DNA of 64,000 nucleotides, from positions 558,001 to 622,000 of the forward strand of contig NZ_FQWC01000002.1 of the NCBI RefSeq assembly GCF_900129555.1, in the 5' to 3' direction. Below, piece after piece: positions 43,495 through 52,463 of the stretch; position 1 is the first letter of the stretch; every line of letters starts with the position of its first letter. Source of the stretch: Flavobacterium defluvii (lineage in GTDB: Bacteria > Bacteroidota > Bacteroidia > Flavobacteriales > Flavobacteriaceae). A program made the position numbers and the translations under genes. The notes beneath the pieces were generated by a model that saw only the letters and a list, made by a program, of their open reading frames with translations, was not told the origin of the DNA and ran no database searches.

Positions 43495-45300
43495 ATGAAG
43501 AATAAAATCACAATTATAATTTTTCTTTTTGCAGGACTTGCGTCATTTGCGCAATGGAAACCGCAGGGAGATAAAATAAAAACAAAATGGGCAGAACAGG
43601 TAGATCCCAATAATACACTGCCCGAATATCCAAGACCAATAATGGAAAGGAAACAATGGAAAAACCTTAATGGTCTATGGAACTACACCATACAACCCGC
43701 AGGACAAACAGCGCCAAAAGATTACGAGGGAAAAATACTTGTTCCTTTTGCTGTTGAATCGAGTCTTTCGGGTGTAATGAAAAAAGTAGGTTCAGAAAAC
43801 GAATTATGGTACGAAACCCATTTTACAGTCGATAATAACTGGAAAAATAAAGATATTTTATTGCATTTTGGAGCAGTAGACTGGAAAGCAGAAGTATGGA
43901 TAAATGATATAAAAATTGGTACACATACAGGAGGATATGTACCTTTTAGTTTCAATATAACGCCTTTTCTAAATGGGAAATCCCAAAAACTGGTTGTAAA
44001 AGTTTGGGACCCAACTAGCGACGGAACACAGCCAAGAGGAAAACAAGTTAAAAATCCCGAAAGTATTTGGTACACACCAGTAACAGGGATCTGGCAGACA
44101 GTTTGGCTTGAGCCCGTAAGCAAAAAACACATTACCAATTTAAGAACAACACCCGATATTGACCACAATACTATTAATATAAATGCAGAAGTTGAAGGAA
44201 CAGCTGCGAACGATATTGTTGAAATTACCGTATTTGATGGCGCAAAAACAATTGCGCTGGAAAAAGCAGCAGCAGGCCAGTCTTTAGATATTGTTTTGAA
44301 TACTCCAAAATTATGGTCACCGGATTCACCATTTTTATATGATATTAAAGTAAAATTAATCAGCGGAAACAAAGTAACCGACGAAGTGAAAAGCTATTTC
44401 GCTATGCGTAAAATTTCTTCAAAAAGAGACGATAAAGGCATAGTCAGAATTCAGTTAAATAACAAAGATTGTTTTCAGTTTGGTCCGCTTGATCAGGGGT
44501 GGTGGCCAGACGGATTATATACTGCACCAACCGATGAAGCCTTAAAATATGACCTTCTCAGAACAAAAGAGTTAGGCTTTAATATGATTAGAAAACACGT
44601 AAAAGTAGAACCGGCAAGATGGTATACACATTGCGATAAAATGGGCTTTTTAGTATGGCAGGATATGCCAAACGGTGATGACGGTCCAATTTGGCAGATG
44701 CACAAATATTTTGAAGGTACTGAACTAAAAAGAACTGCACAATCGGAAGAAACATACAAAAAAGAATGGAAAGAAATAATGGATCATTTGTATTCATACC
44801 CAAGTATTGTAGTGTGGGTTCCGTTTAACGAAGCATGGGGACAATTTAAAACTGTTGAAATTACAGAATGGACTAAAAATCACGATCCAAGCCGATTAGT
44901 AAATTCATCAAGCGGAGGGAATCACTTTCAAACCGGAGATATGTTAGACATTCACCATTATCCCGAGCCAAATTTAAAATTGTATGATGCAAGAAGAATC
45001 ACAGTTTTAGGAGAATATGGAGGAATTGGACTTCCGGTTACCGGACATTTATGGCAGACTGATAAAAACTGGGGCTACACACAATTTAAAAACAACGACG
45101 AAACCACAGCCAAATACAGAGAATATGCAGAGCAGTTAAAAACACTTGCCAAAGTTGGTTTTTCAGCAGCAGTTTATACCCAGACAACAGATGTAGAAGG
45201 CGAAGTAAACGGTTTTATGACCTACGATCGTAAAGTCGACAAAATGAATTTTTCTGAGGTTAAGCAGATAAATCAGGAAGTAATTAATTCCATTAAATAA
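43495..45300 (+). CDS. GH2-family glycoside hydrolase
   Basis: The start at 43495 gives the signal peptide MKNKITIIIFLFAGLASFAQ. The 601-residue protein has an N-terminal galactose-binding-like jelly roll, an immunoglobulin-like domain and a TIM barrel. The acid/base is visible as Glu in PFNEAWGQ and the nucleophile as Glu in LGEYGGIG. Family members are beta-galactosidases, beta-mannosidases or beta-glucuronidases. Which of these applies cannot be read here; a beta-linked side group on the mannan-type substrate is plausible. Confidence 0.88.
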   Translation: MKNKITIIIFLFAGLASFAQWKPQGDKIKTKWAEQVDPNNTLPEYPRPIMERKQWKNLNGLWNYTIQPAGQTAPKDYEGKILVPFAVESSLSGVMKKVGSENELWYETHFTVDNNWKNKDILLHFGAVDWKAEVWINDIKIGTHTGGYVPFSFNITPFLNGKSQKLVVKVWDPTSDGTQPRGKQVKNPESIWYTPVTGIWQTVWLEPVSKKHITNLRTTPDIDHNTININAEVEGTAANDIVEITVFDGAKTIALEKAAAGQSLDIVLNTPKLWSPDSPFLYDIKVKLISGNKVTDEVKSYFAMRKISSKRDDKGIVRIQLNNKDCFQFGPLDQGWWPDGLYTAPTDEALKYDLLRTKELGFNMIRKHVKVEPARWYTHCDKMGFLVWQDMPNGDDGPIWQMHKYFEGTELKRTAQSEETYKKEWKEIMDHLYSYPSIVVWVPFNEAWGQFKTVEITEWTKNHDPSRLVNSSSGGNHFQTGDMLDIHHYPEPNLKLYDARRITVLGEYGGIGLPVTGHLWQTDKNWGYTQFKNNDETTAKYREYAEQLKTLAKVGFSAAVYTQTTDVEGEVNGFMTYDRKVDKMNFSEVKQINQEVINSIK

Positions 45301-45338
45301 TAAGAGGCACTTTGGTCTCAATATAAAATATTACAGTA

Positions 45339-46769
45339 ATGCAAAGAAGAAAATTTATACAAAACACCGCTTTATTTGGAAGTCTTGCCTTAATCAACCC
45401 ACTGGAGATTATAGCAGGAACTAAAATCGAAAAAGATTTTCCGATCGTTAGGGTTTCCAAAGAAAAAAGAAATTTTCAAAGCGATTTCATAGAAAAAACA
45501 ATAGTTGAGTTTCAAAAAAATGTAAAAGACAAAGAGCTGGGATGGTTATTTAATAACTGTTTTCCAAATACGCTGGACACCACTGTAACCTTTTCACAAA
45601 AAAACGGAAGACCGGATACGTATGTTATTACCGGAGATATTGATGCAATGTGGTTAAGAGATAGTTCTGCACAGGTATGGCCTTATATGGCTTTTGCAGG
45701 AAAAGATGTAAAATTAAAAAACCTGATTGACGGCGTTATAAACAGACAAACTGAATATATACTGAAAGATCCGTATGCAAATGCATTTTATAATGATCCA
45801 AACAAAAAAGGAGAATGGACAACCGATCACACCGATATGAAACCGGGAGTTCACGAAAGAAAATATGAAATAGATTCACTTTGCTACCCAATAAGACTGG
45901 CTTATAATTACTGGAAAAATACCGGAGACACATCACCATTTGATGAGAATTGGGTAAAAGCCATTAAAACAACGTTAAAAGTATTTAAAGATCAGCAGCA
46001 AAAAGACGGTACAAATCCATATACTTTTCAAAGAACAACACAATTTGCCACAGATACCAGACCCTTAAAAGGTTACGGATATCCGGTAAAACCAGTAGGT
46101 TTAGTTTGTTCTGCTTTTAGACCGAGTGATGATGCAACGGTTTTTTCTTTTTTGATTCCTTCAAACTTTTTCATTGTAGCCAGCATGAATCAGGCCGCAG
46201 AAATGTTGGAAACAATCAAAAAAGACAATGCAGCAGCAAAAGAATTAAGAGATTTAGCCAAAGAAGTTGCTCAGGCCATTAGAGAATACGGAGTAGTAAA
46301 ACATCCAAAATACGGAGACATTTTTGCTTTTGAAGTAGACGGATTTGGCGGTCATTTACTTATGGATGATTCAAATGTACCGAGTTTATTAAGCCTTCCG
46401 TATTTAGATGCCATTGATGTAAACGATCCAGTTTATCAAAATACAAGAAAATTTGTCCTTTCAGAAGACAATCCTTTTTTCTTTAAAGGAAAAGTAGCCG
46501 AAGGAATTGGAGGTCCTCACGTAGGAATGAATATGATATGGCCGATGTCACTGGTTATGAGAGCTTACACAACTTCGGACGCTAATGAAATTAAAGATTG
46601 TATCAGAATGCTAAAAGCATCACACGGTGAAACTGGTTTTATGCACGAATCTTTTCACAAAGACGACGCGAAAAATTTCACAAGATCGTGGTTTGCATGG
46701 ACCAATACATTATTTGGAGAGTTATTGTGGGATACCTATAAAACCAATCCAAAATTGCTGGAGCTTTAA
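45339..46769 (+). CDS. GH125 exo-alpha-1,6-mannosidase-like protein with Tat-like signal
   Basis: The 476 residues start MQRRKFIQNTALFGSLALIN, a twin-arginine type export signal (RRKFI), unlike the Sec-type signals of its neighbours. The GH125 core contains YVITGDIDAMWLRDSSAQVWPY, EIDSLCYPIRLAYNYW, AFEVDGFGGHLLMDDSNVPSLL and ESFHKDDAKNFTRSWFAWTN. GH125 enzymes remove alpha-1,6-linked mannose from non-reducing ends. It would act on oligosaccharides released by the GH76 enzyme. The Tat route suggests folding before export; this is inference. Confidence 0.9.
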   Translation: MQRRKFIQNTALFGSLALINPLEIIAGTKIEKDFPIVRVSKEKRNFQSDFIEKTIVEFQKNVKDKELGWLFNNCFPNTLDTTVTFSQKNGRPDTYVITGDIDAMWLRDSSAQVWPYMAFAGKDVKLKNLIDGVINRQTEYILKDPYANAFYNDPNKKGEWTTDHTDMKPGVHERKYEIDSLCYPIRLAYNYWKNTGDTSPFDENWVKAIKTTLKVFKDQQQKDGTNPYTFQRTTQFATDTRPLKGYGYPVKPVGLVCSAFRPSDDATVFSFLIPSNFFIVASMNQAAEMLETIKKDNAAAKELRDLAKEVAQAIREYGVVKHPKYGDIFAFEVDGFGGHLLMDDSNVPSLLSLPYLDAIDVNDPVYQNTRKFVLSEDNPFFFKGKVAEGIGGPHVGMNMIWPMSLVMRAYTTSDANEIKDCIRMLKASHGETGFMHESFHKDDAKNFTRSWFAWTNTLFGELLWDTYKTNPKLLEL

Positions 46770-46801
46770 ATTATTTGTAAAACATTTTAATTTTATATAA
46801 A

Positions 46802-48982
46802 ATGATAAAATTCAACAAGAATATCGTTCTTGCAGTCCTTTTCATGTCCTTTTTTGGCTATAATGCGACAGCTCAAAAACCAGGAGGAGGACTTACAAAA
46901 GGAAAATATACTGCTTTAGTAAATCCATTTATCGGAACTGCCCCTTTATTAGATACCAAAATAATAGGTTATACTCCTCCGGCAGATATGCGCGTATGGG
47001 CAGGATTAGTATTTCCGGGTTCATCAGTTCCCAACGCAATGGTACAGTTGAGTCCAATGACAAAATACAGATCTGGCGCAGGATATGAATACGAAGACAC
47101 TGAAATTTTAGGGTTTACCCATACCAACAAAGGACATTGGAATTTATGTCATATCCCGCTTTTGCCTGTTTCAGAAGGAGCGTCATTTCCGTACAAATCA
47201 TCTTTTAGCCACGATCAGGAAAAAGCAAGTCCGGCCTATTATGAAGTATATTTAAAAGATTATGATGTTCAGGTAAAATTAACTTCTACGTTACGCTGCG
47301 GTGTACATGAATATACTTTTAAAAACAATAAAGGAAGAAAAGTCCTTTTTGATTTAGGAAGAGCCAACAATCATGTAGACGACTGGCAGATTAAGCAGGA
47401 AGGTTCAAATGCTGTAAGCGGTTTTCAAAGAACAGGCGGAGAAAAAATATATTACTATGCCGCTTTAAGTAGTCCAGTTGACAAATTAGATATTAAAAAT
47501 ATTGCTAAAAGCGAAGGTTACGCATTAGTAAGTATCAAAGACGGAGATAGCAAACCCGTAACGGTTAAAATAGCTTTATCGTTTGTAAGTGTCGAAAATG
47601 CAAAAGAAAATCTAAAAGCCGAAGTTGGTGATAAAACCCTAACAAAAGTTTTTGAAGAAGGAAGTACAAAATGGGAAAACCTGCTTTCTAAAATTCAGGT
47701 AAAAGGCGGTACAGAGCAGCAAAATGTAATGTTCTACAGCATGTTGTACAGATCCTTTTTATGGCCGGCTTTGCGAAGCGATGTAAACGGACAATTTACA
47801 GATGAAGCCGGAAAAGTGCGAAAAGAAAATTACCGTTATTACACACTTCCTTCATTATGGGATGATTACAGAAACAAATTGGTGTTGTTAAGTATCTTTT
47901 CGCCAGATGTTACCAGCGATGTAATCAGTTCAATTATCAATGAAGGAGAAATAAAAGGTTTTATTCCAACATTCTTTCACGGAGATCACGCTGCATCCTT
48001 TATTGCAGGTTCATACATGCGTGGAATTAGAAATTACGATGTCAAAAAAGCCTACGAATTGTTATTAAATAACGCTTATAAAGAAGGCGGAACAAGACCT
48101 CACATTGCAGAATATATAGCAAAAGGATATGTGCCGGAACAAGATATTAAAAATCCTGTAATTGAAACCAAAGCCAATGCAGGCGTTACAAAAACATTAG
48201 AATATGCATATGACGATCACGCACTTTCGTTATTAGCCAAAGAACTAAACGATACAGAGCATTACAATGATTTGGCAAAGCGTTCTAAAAATTATGCAAA
48301 TGTTTTTGATAAAGAATCTACTTTTATGAGAGGAAGGCTTGAAGATGGTAAATGGATTACACCTTTTAATCCTGAATTTCCGTATTACGAATACATGTAC
48401 AGAGAAGCAAATGCCTGGCAGCTTTCTTTTTTTGTACCGCATGATATGCCGGGTTTAGTAAAACTTTACAGAGGCAGTAAACCTTTTGAAGCAAAACTGG
48501 ATGAATTTTTTACAAAACCATGGAATCCAAGTTATATCGCATGGAATATTTCCGGTTTTATAGGACAGTATTGTCATGGAAATCAGCCGGATCATGAAGC
48601 ACCTTTTTCGTATTATTTTGTAAATAAACCCGAAAAATCACAAAAAGTAATCGACGAAATTTTAGAAACAATGTACGGAATTGGTCCTGAAAAACTAGCC
48701 ATGAGCGGAATGGATGATGCAGGCGAAATGTCCTCTTGGTATGTTTTTGGAGCATTGGGACTTTACCCGTTATCTCCTGCCGATCCTGAATATATTGTAA
48801 CCGTTCCTATTTTTAAAGAAGTATCGTGGACAACTCCTGCAGGCAAAAAAGTAAACATCAAAAATCCAAATGGAAAAAGAAATCTGGAAACGATACAGGT
48901 AAACGGTTCTAAAATTAACAGCTATTTCATCTCTCATGATTTGTTTAAAAATGGCGGTGACATACAAGTTACTACCAAATAA
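46802..48982 (+). CDS. GH92 alpha-mannosidase-like exported protein
   Basis: The 726 residues include a signal peptide ending ATAQK and the GH92 features VNPFIGTAPLL, GFTHTNKGHWN, the barrel text LPSLWDDYRN and SGMDDAGEMSSWYVFGALGL. GH92 enzymes are calcium-dependent exo-alpha-mannosidases, mainly cutting alpha-1,2 and alpha-1,3 links of side branches. This role fits the GH76/GH125 partners. It follows GH125 by 32 bases and is probably periplasmic. Confidence 0.93.
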   Translation: MIKFNKNIVLAVLFMSFFGYNATAQKPGGGLTKGKYTALVNPFIGTAPLLDTKIIGYTPPADMRVWAGLVFPGSSVPNAMVQLSPMTKYRSGAGYEYEDTEILGFTHTNKGHWNLCHIPLLPVSEGASFPYKSSFSHDQEKASPAYYEVYLKDYDVQVKLTSTLRCGVHEYTFKNNKGRKVLFDLGRANNHVDDWQIKQEGSNAVSGFQRTGGEKIYYYAALSSPVDKLDIKNIAKSEGYALVSIKDGDSKPVTVKIALSFVSVENAKENLKAEVGDKTLTKVFEEGSTKWENLLSKIQVKGGTEQQNVMFYSMLYRSFLWPALRSDVNGQFTDEAGKVRKENYRYYTLPSLWDDYRNKLVLLSIFSPDVTSDVISSIINEGEIKGFIPTFFHGDHAASFIAGSYMRGIRNYDVKKAYELLLNNAYKEGGTRPHIAEYIAKGYVPEQDIKNPVIETKANAGVTKTLEYAYDDHALSLLAKELNDTEHYNDLAKRSKNYANVFDKESTFMRGRLEDGKWITPFNPEFPYYEYMYREANAWQLSFFVPHDMPGLVKLYRGSKPFEAKLDEFFTKPWNPSYIAWNISGFIGQYCHGNQPDHEAPFSYYFVNKPEKSQKVIDEILETMYGIGPEKLAMSGMDDAGEMSSWYVFGALGLYPLSPADPEYIVTVPIFKEVSWTTPAGKKVNIKNPNGKRNLETIQVNGSKINSYFISHDLFKNGGDIQVTTK

Positions 48983-49001
48983 CTGTATTTTATAAATAAA
49001 G

Positions 49002-49030
49002 AATAACGTCCCATTCTAGCGGACGTTATT
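49002..49030 (+). terminator. Hairpin between GH92 and GH97 genes
   Basis: A 10-bp perfect stem (AATAACGTCC at 49002-49011 with complement at 49021-49030) encloses 9 bases and is followed by TGTATAAA. It could be a weak terminator or mRNA-stabilising element inside the PUL. Confidence 0.6.
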
Positions 49031-49048
49031 TGTATAAACTCGTTTTGT

Positions 49049-51007
49049 ATGAAAAACATAAAATTATTTGCGTATTTATTATTGCTTTTGGGTATTTCAA
49101 ATGCGTATTCGCAGCAAACAAATTTTGAAGTTATTTCTCCAGATGGAGAACTAAAAGTATCCATTAATTTAGAGGATAAAATTTATTATTCAATTACAGC
49201 AGGAAATGAAATTTTAACTCCAAAAAATCATTTGGCATTAGTGCTTAAAAATGAAACCTTAGGTTTAAATCCGAAATTGTCAAACAATAAAAAAGGAAAA
49301 GTAAATGAAGTTATAAAACCTGCGGTTCCAGTTAAATTTTCAACCGTTTCCAATTCTTATAACTATTTGCTTTTAAATTTTAAAGGGAATTATTCCGTTG
49401 AATTCAGAGCTTTTGATGAAGGAATAGCATATCGATTTATAACTTCTAAAAAAGGAGAAATTGAAGTATTAAACGAAGATTTTTCAGTGAATTTTCCAAC
49501 AGATTATCTAGTTCATTTACAACAGACAGGAAATTTTAAAACTTCTAGCGAAGAAGAATATACACATATAAATTCCAGTGATTGGACTTCATCTGCAAAA
49601 ATGTCTACACTTCCTATTTTAATCGATACCAAAAAACAATATAAAATACTGATAAGCGAATCTGATCTTTTAGATTATCCCGGAATGTTTTTAAAAGGAA
49701 CCGGAAACGGTGTTGTATCGACTTTTCCTAAAACACCTTTAGAATTTGGTTCGGATGGAGATAGAAGCGTAAAGATTTTAAAAGAAGCAGCTTATATCGC
49801 AAAAACTTCTGGAACAAGAAATTTGCCTTGGCGCTACTTTGTTATTACAAAAAATGACAAACGCCTGATTGAAAACACAATGACGCTGAAACTCGCTCCA
49901 AAAAGCGAACTAAAAGATGTTTCCTGGATAAAACCCGGACAAGCCAGCTGGGAATGGTGGAATGGTGCGACGCCATACGGTCCGGACGTAAATTTTGTTT
50001 CAGGTTACAATCTGGAAACTTATAAATATTATATTGATTTTGCATCAAAATTTGGTATAAAATATATCATTATGGATGAAGGCTGGGCCAGAAGCACAGA
50101 AGATCCGTATACACCAAATCCAAATGTAGATGTTCATGAACTTATTCGTTATGGCAAACAAAAGAATGTAAACATAGTATTATGGCTCACGTGGCTTACT
50201 GTTGATAAAAACATGCAGCTCTTTAAAACCTTTAAAGATTGGGGAATTGCAGGCGTAAAAATTGACTTTATGGATCGCAGCGATCAGGTGATGGTTAATT
50301 ATTATGAAAAAGTCATTAAAGAAGCCGCTAAATATCAAATATTTGTAGATTTCCACGGCGCATTTAAACCTTCAGGATTAGAATACAAATATCCAAATTT
50401 AATCTCCTACGAAGGCGTAAGAGGAATGGAGCAAATGGATGGCTGCAAACCAGACAATAGTTTGTATTTTCCTTTTATGCGAAATGCCGTCGGGCCAATG
50501 GATTATACGCCGGGAGCCATGATAAGTATGCAGCCGGAAGTTTATCGCTCAGAAAGACCAAATTCAGCAAGTATTGGAACCAGAGCTTATCAAATGGCAC
50601 TGTTTGTTGTTTTTGAAAGCGGTCTGCAAATGCTGGCAGATAATCCAACAAATTATTATCGCGAAAAAGACTGCACAGAATTTATCACTTCTGTACCAAC
50701 AACATGGGATGAAACTAAAGCATTAGAAGCCAAAACCGGACAATACGCCATTGTAGCCAAAAGAAAAGGAACAAAATGGTTTATTGGCGGTATTACAAAC
50801 AATGCCGAAAAAGAGCGTTCTTTTGAAATAAAACTAGATTTTCTAGCTTCAAAAAAATACAAACTAACCTCATTTGAAGATGGAATTAATGCCGGATATC
50901 AGGCAATGGATTACAGAAAGAAAAATAGTGAAGTAAGTAAAAATGATATTCTGAAAATCAAAATGGTTAGAAATGGAGGCTGGACTGCAGTTTTAGAAGA
51001 GATTTAA
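49049..51007 (+). CDS. GH97 alpha-glycosidase, probably the retaining subgroup
   Basis: The 652 residues have a signal peptide (SNAYSQQ), an N-terminal beta-supersandwich, a TIM barrel and a C-terminal beta domain. The text GVKIDFMDRSDQVMV carries Asp where the retaining GH97 branch has its nucleophile, while ISYEGVRGMEQ fits the acid/base region. That branch includes alpha-galactosidases; the inverting SusB-type alpha-glucosidases use a pair of Glu residues instead. The subgroup call is inference. The gene follows GH92 and precedes the sugar permease. Confidence 0.87.
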   Translation: MKNIKLFAYLLLLLGISNAYSQQTNFEVISPDGELKVSINLEDKIYYSITAGNEILTPKNHLALVLKNETLGLNPKLSNNKKGKVNEVIKPAVPVKFSTVSNSYNYLLLNFKGNYSVEFRAFDEGIAYRFITSKKGEIEVLNEDFSVNFPTDYLVHLQQTGNFKTSSEEEYTHINSSDWTSSAKMSTLPILIDTKKQYKILISESDLLDYPGMFLKGTGNGVVSTFPKTPLEFGSDGDRSVKILKEAAYIAKTSGTRNLPWRYFVITKNDKRLIENTMTLKLAPKSELKDVSWIKPGQASWEWWNGATPYGPDVNFVSGYNLETYKYYIDFASKFGIKYIIMDEGWARSTEDPYTPNPNVDVHELIRYGKQKNVNIVLWLTWLTVDKNMQLFKTFKDWGIAGVKIDFMDRSDQVMVNYYEKVIKEAAKYQIFVDFHGAFKPSGLEYKYPNLISYEGVRGMEQMDGCKPDNSLYFPFMRNAVGPMDYTPGAMISMQPEVYRSERPNSASIGTRAYQMALFVVFESGLQMLADNPTNYYREKDCTEFITSVPTTWDETKALEAKTGQYAIVAKRKGTKWFIGGITNNAEKERSFEIKLDFLASKKYKLTSFEDGINAGYQAMDYRKKNSEVSKNDILKIKMVRNGGWTAVLEEI

Positions 51008-51025
51008 AAACAAAACAATCACATT

Positions 51026-52342
51026 ATGAATAAAATATTATTATGGTCTGTTACCGCTGCACTGGCAGGTTTTTTATTTGGTTTTGACACCGTTGTAATA
51101 TCCGGAGCCGATACTAAACTGCAGGAATTATGGCATACATCAGATGTTTTTCATGGATCAGTAGTAATGGCAATGGCACTTTGGGGAACTGTAATAGGCG
51201 CTATATTTGGAGCTATTCCTACTAATCAATTGGGTCGTAAAAAAACACTTGTCTGGATTGGAATTTTATTTCTTGTTTCGGCAATTGGTTCTTCTTTTGC
51301 AAATGATCCGTGGACTTTTGCTTTCTTTAGATTTTTAGGCGGACTCGGAATTGGTGCTTCAACCATTGCAGCTCCGGCATATGTGTCTGAAATTGCTCCT
51401 GCGAAAGGCAGAGGACGTTTGGTTTCGCTCTATCAGTTTAATATTGTTCTAGGGATTTTAATGGCTTTTCTATCAAATTATTTGCTTCGCGACGCTGGAG
51501 AAAATGCCTGGAGATGGATGATTGGAATAATGGCTTTTCCTGCTTTTTTTTATACGATCGTTGTATTTACAATTCCCGAAAGTCCACGATGGCTGCTTTC
51601 AAAATCTAAAATTAACGAAGCAAAAACAGTTTTAGAAAAAATAAATCCTGACGCTAAAATTGAAGATTTACTGCAAGAAATGCATTTGGGAAACAACGGC
51701 AATGATAAAAAAGGTGAGACTATATTTTTAAAAAAATACCGATTTCCGCTTTTACTAGCTTTTCTAATTGCTGTATTCAATCAATTTTCAGGAATTAATG
51801 CCTTTTTATATTATGCTCCAAGAATCTTTGCCGAAGCTGGTTTAGGTGAAAGTGCTGCTTTAATGAGCAGCGTCGGTATCGGAATAACGAATTTGGTATT
51901 CACCCTTTTTGGCGTTTTTTTAATTGATGTTTTAGGAAGAAAAATATTGATGTATATAGGATCGATAGGCTATATTATTTCCTTAGCATTAGTGGCTGCC
52001 GCATTTTTCTTTAAATGGCAGGGCATGCAGGTTCCTATTTTTCTGTTTCTGTTTATAGCTTCTCACGCAATTGGGCAAGGCGCCGTGATTTGGGTTTTTA
52101 TTTCAGAAATTTTCCCAAACCATTTAAGAGCCAGTGGTCAGGCATTTGGATCTTCTACACATTGGGTTTTGGCTGCTATTATTCCATCGATGATTCCGTT
52201 TTTGTTCTCAACAATTGGCGCAGCAGCCGTGTTTTTAATCTTTGCTCTTATGATGGTTTTGCAGCTGTTTTTTGTCATTTTTATGATGCCGGAAACCAAA
52301 GGAAAAACGTTAGAAGAACTTCAGGAAACAATTATGAAATAA
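51026..52342 (+). CDS. MFS sugar porter
   Basis: The 438 residues have 12 membrane segments with sugar-porter motifs: GFDTVVISGA in helix 1, LGRKKTLV after helix 2, PESPRWLLSK in the central loop, a second GRK loop, and PETKGKTLEEL at the C-terminus. It likely imports a released monosaccharide, such as mannose, across the inner membrane for the ROK kinase. It follows GH97 by 18 bases and is the last plus-strand gene before the convergent hybrid regulator. Confidence 0.93.
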   Translation: MNKILLWSVTAALAGFLFGFDTVVISGADTKLQELWHTSDVFHGSVVMAMALWGTVIGAIFGAIPTNQLGRKKTLVWIGILFLVSAIGSSFANDPWTFAFFRFLGGLGIGASTIAAPAYVSEIAPAKGRGRLVSLYQFNIVLGILMAFLSNYLLRDAGENAWRWMIGIMAFPAFFYTIVVFTIPESPRWLLSKSKINEAKTVLEKINPDAKIEDLLQEMHLGNNGNDKKGETIFLKKYRFPLLLAFLIAVFNQFSGINAFLYYAPRIFAEAGLGESAALMSSVGIGITNLVFTLFGVFLIDVLGRKILMYIGSIGYIISLALVAAAFFFKWQGMQVPIFLFLFIASHAIGQGAVIWVFISEIFPNHLRASGQAFGSSTHWVLAAIIPSMIPFLFSTIGAAAVFLIFALMMVLQLFFVIFMMPETKGKTLEELQETIMK

Positions 52343-52347
52343 TTATT

Positions 52348-52463
52348 AATTGTTAATGGTTAATTATTAATTATGAGTTATGCATTATGGAAAACCATTA
52401 ACCATTAACCATCAACAATTAACCATTCACAATTAACCATTCACAATTAACCATTCACAATTA
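52348..52463. repeat. Inverted repeat and 14-bp tandem repeats between convergent genes
   Basis: A 17-bp near-perfect inverted repeat (52348-52364 with 52404-52420, one mismatch) is followed by 3.4 copies of CAATTAACCATTCA (52416-52463). The repeat runs into the stop codon of the hybrid regulator. It may help end both convergent transcripts. Similar AT-rich words occur near 61330-61440. Confidence 0.75.

Noticed and set aside
43722-44372. Antisense 216-residue ORF within GH2
   Set aside because: The GH2 frame has catalytic motifs throughout, and the antisense product is low-complexity Phe/Ser/Thr text.
52416-52463. Possible CRISPR array
   Set aside because: The repeats are 14 bp, directly adjacent without spacers, and no cas genes are present.
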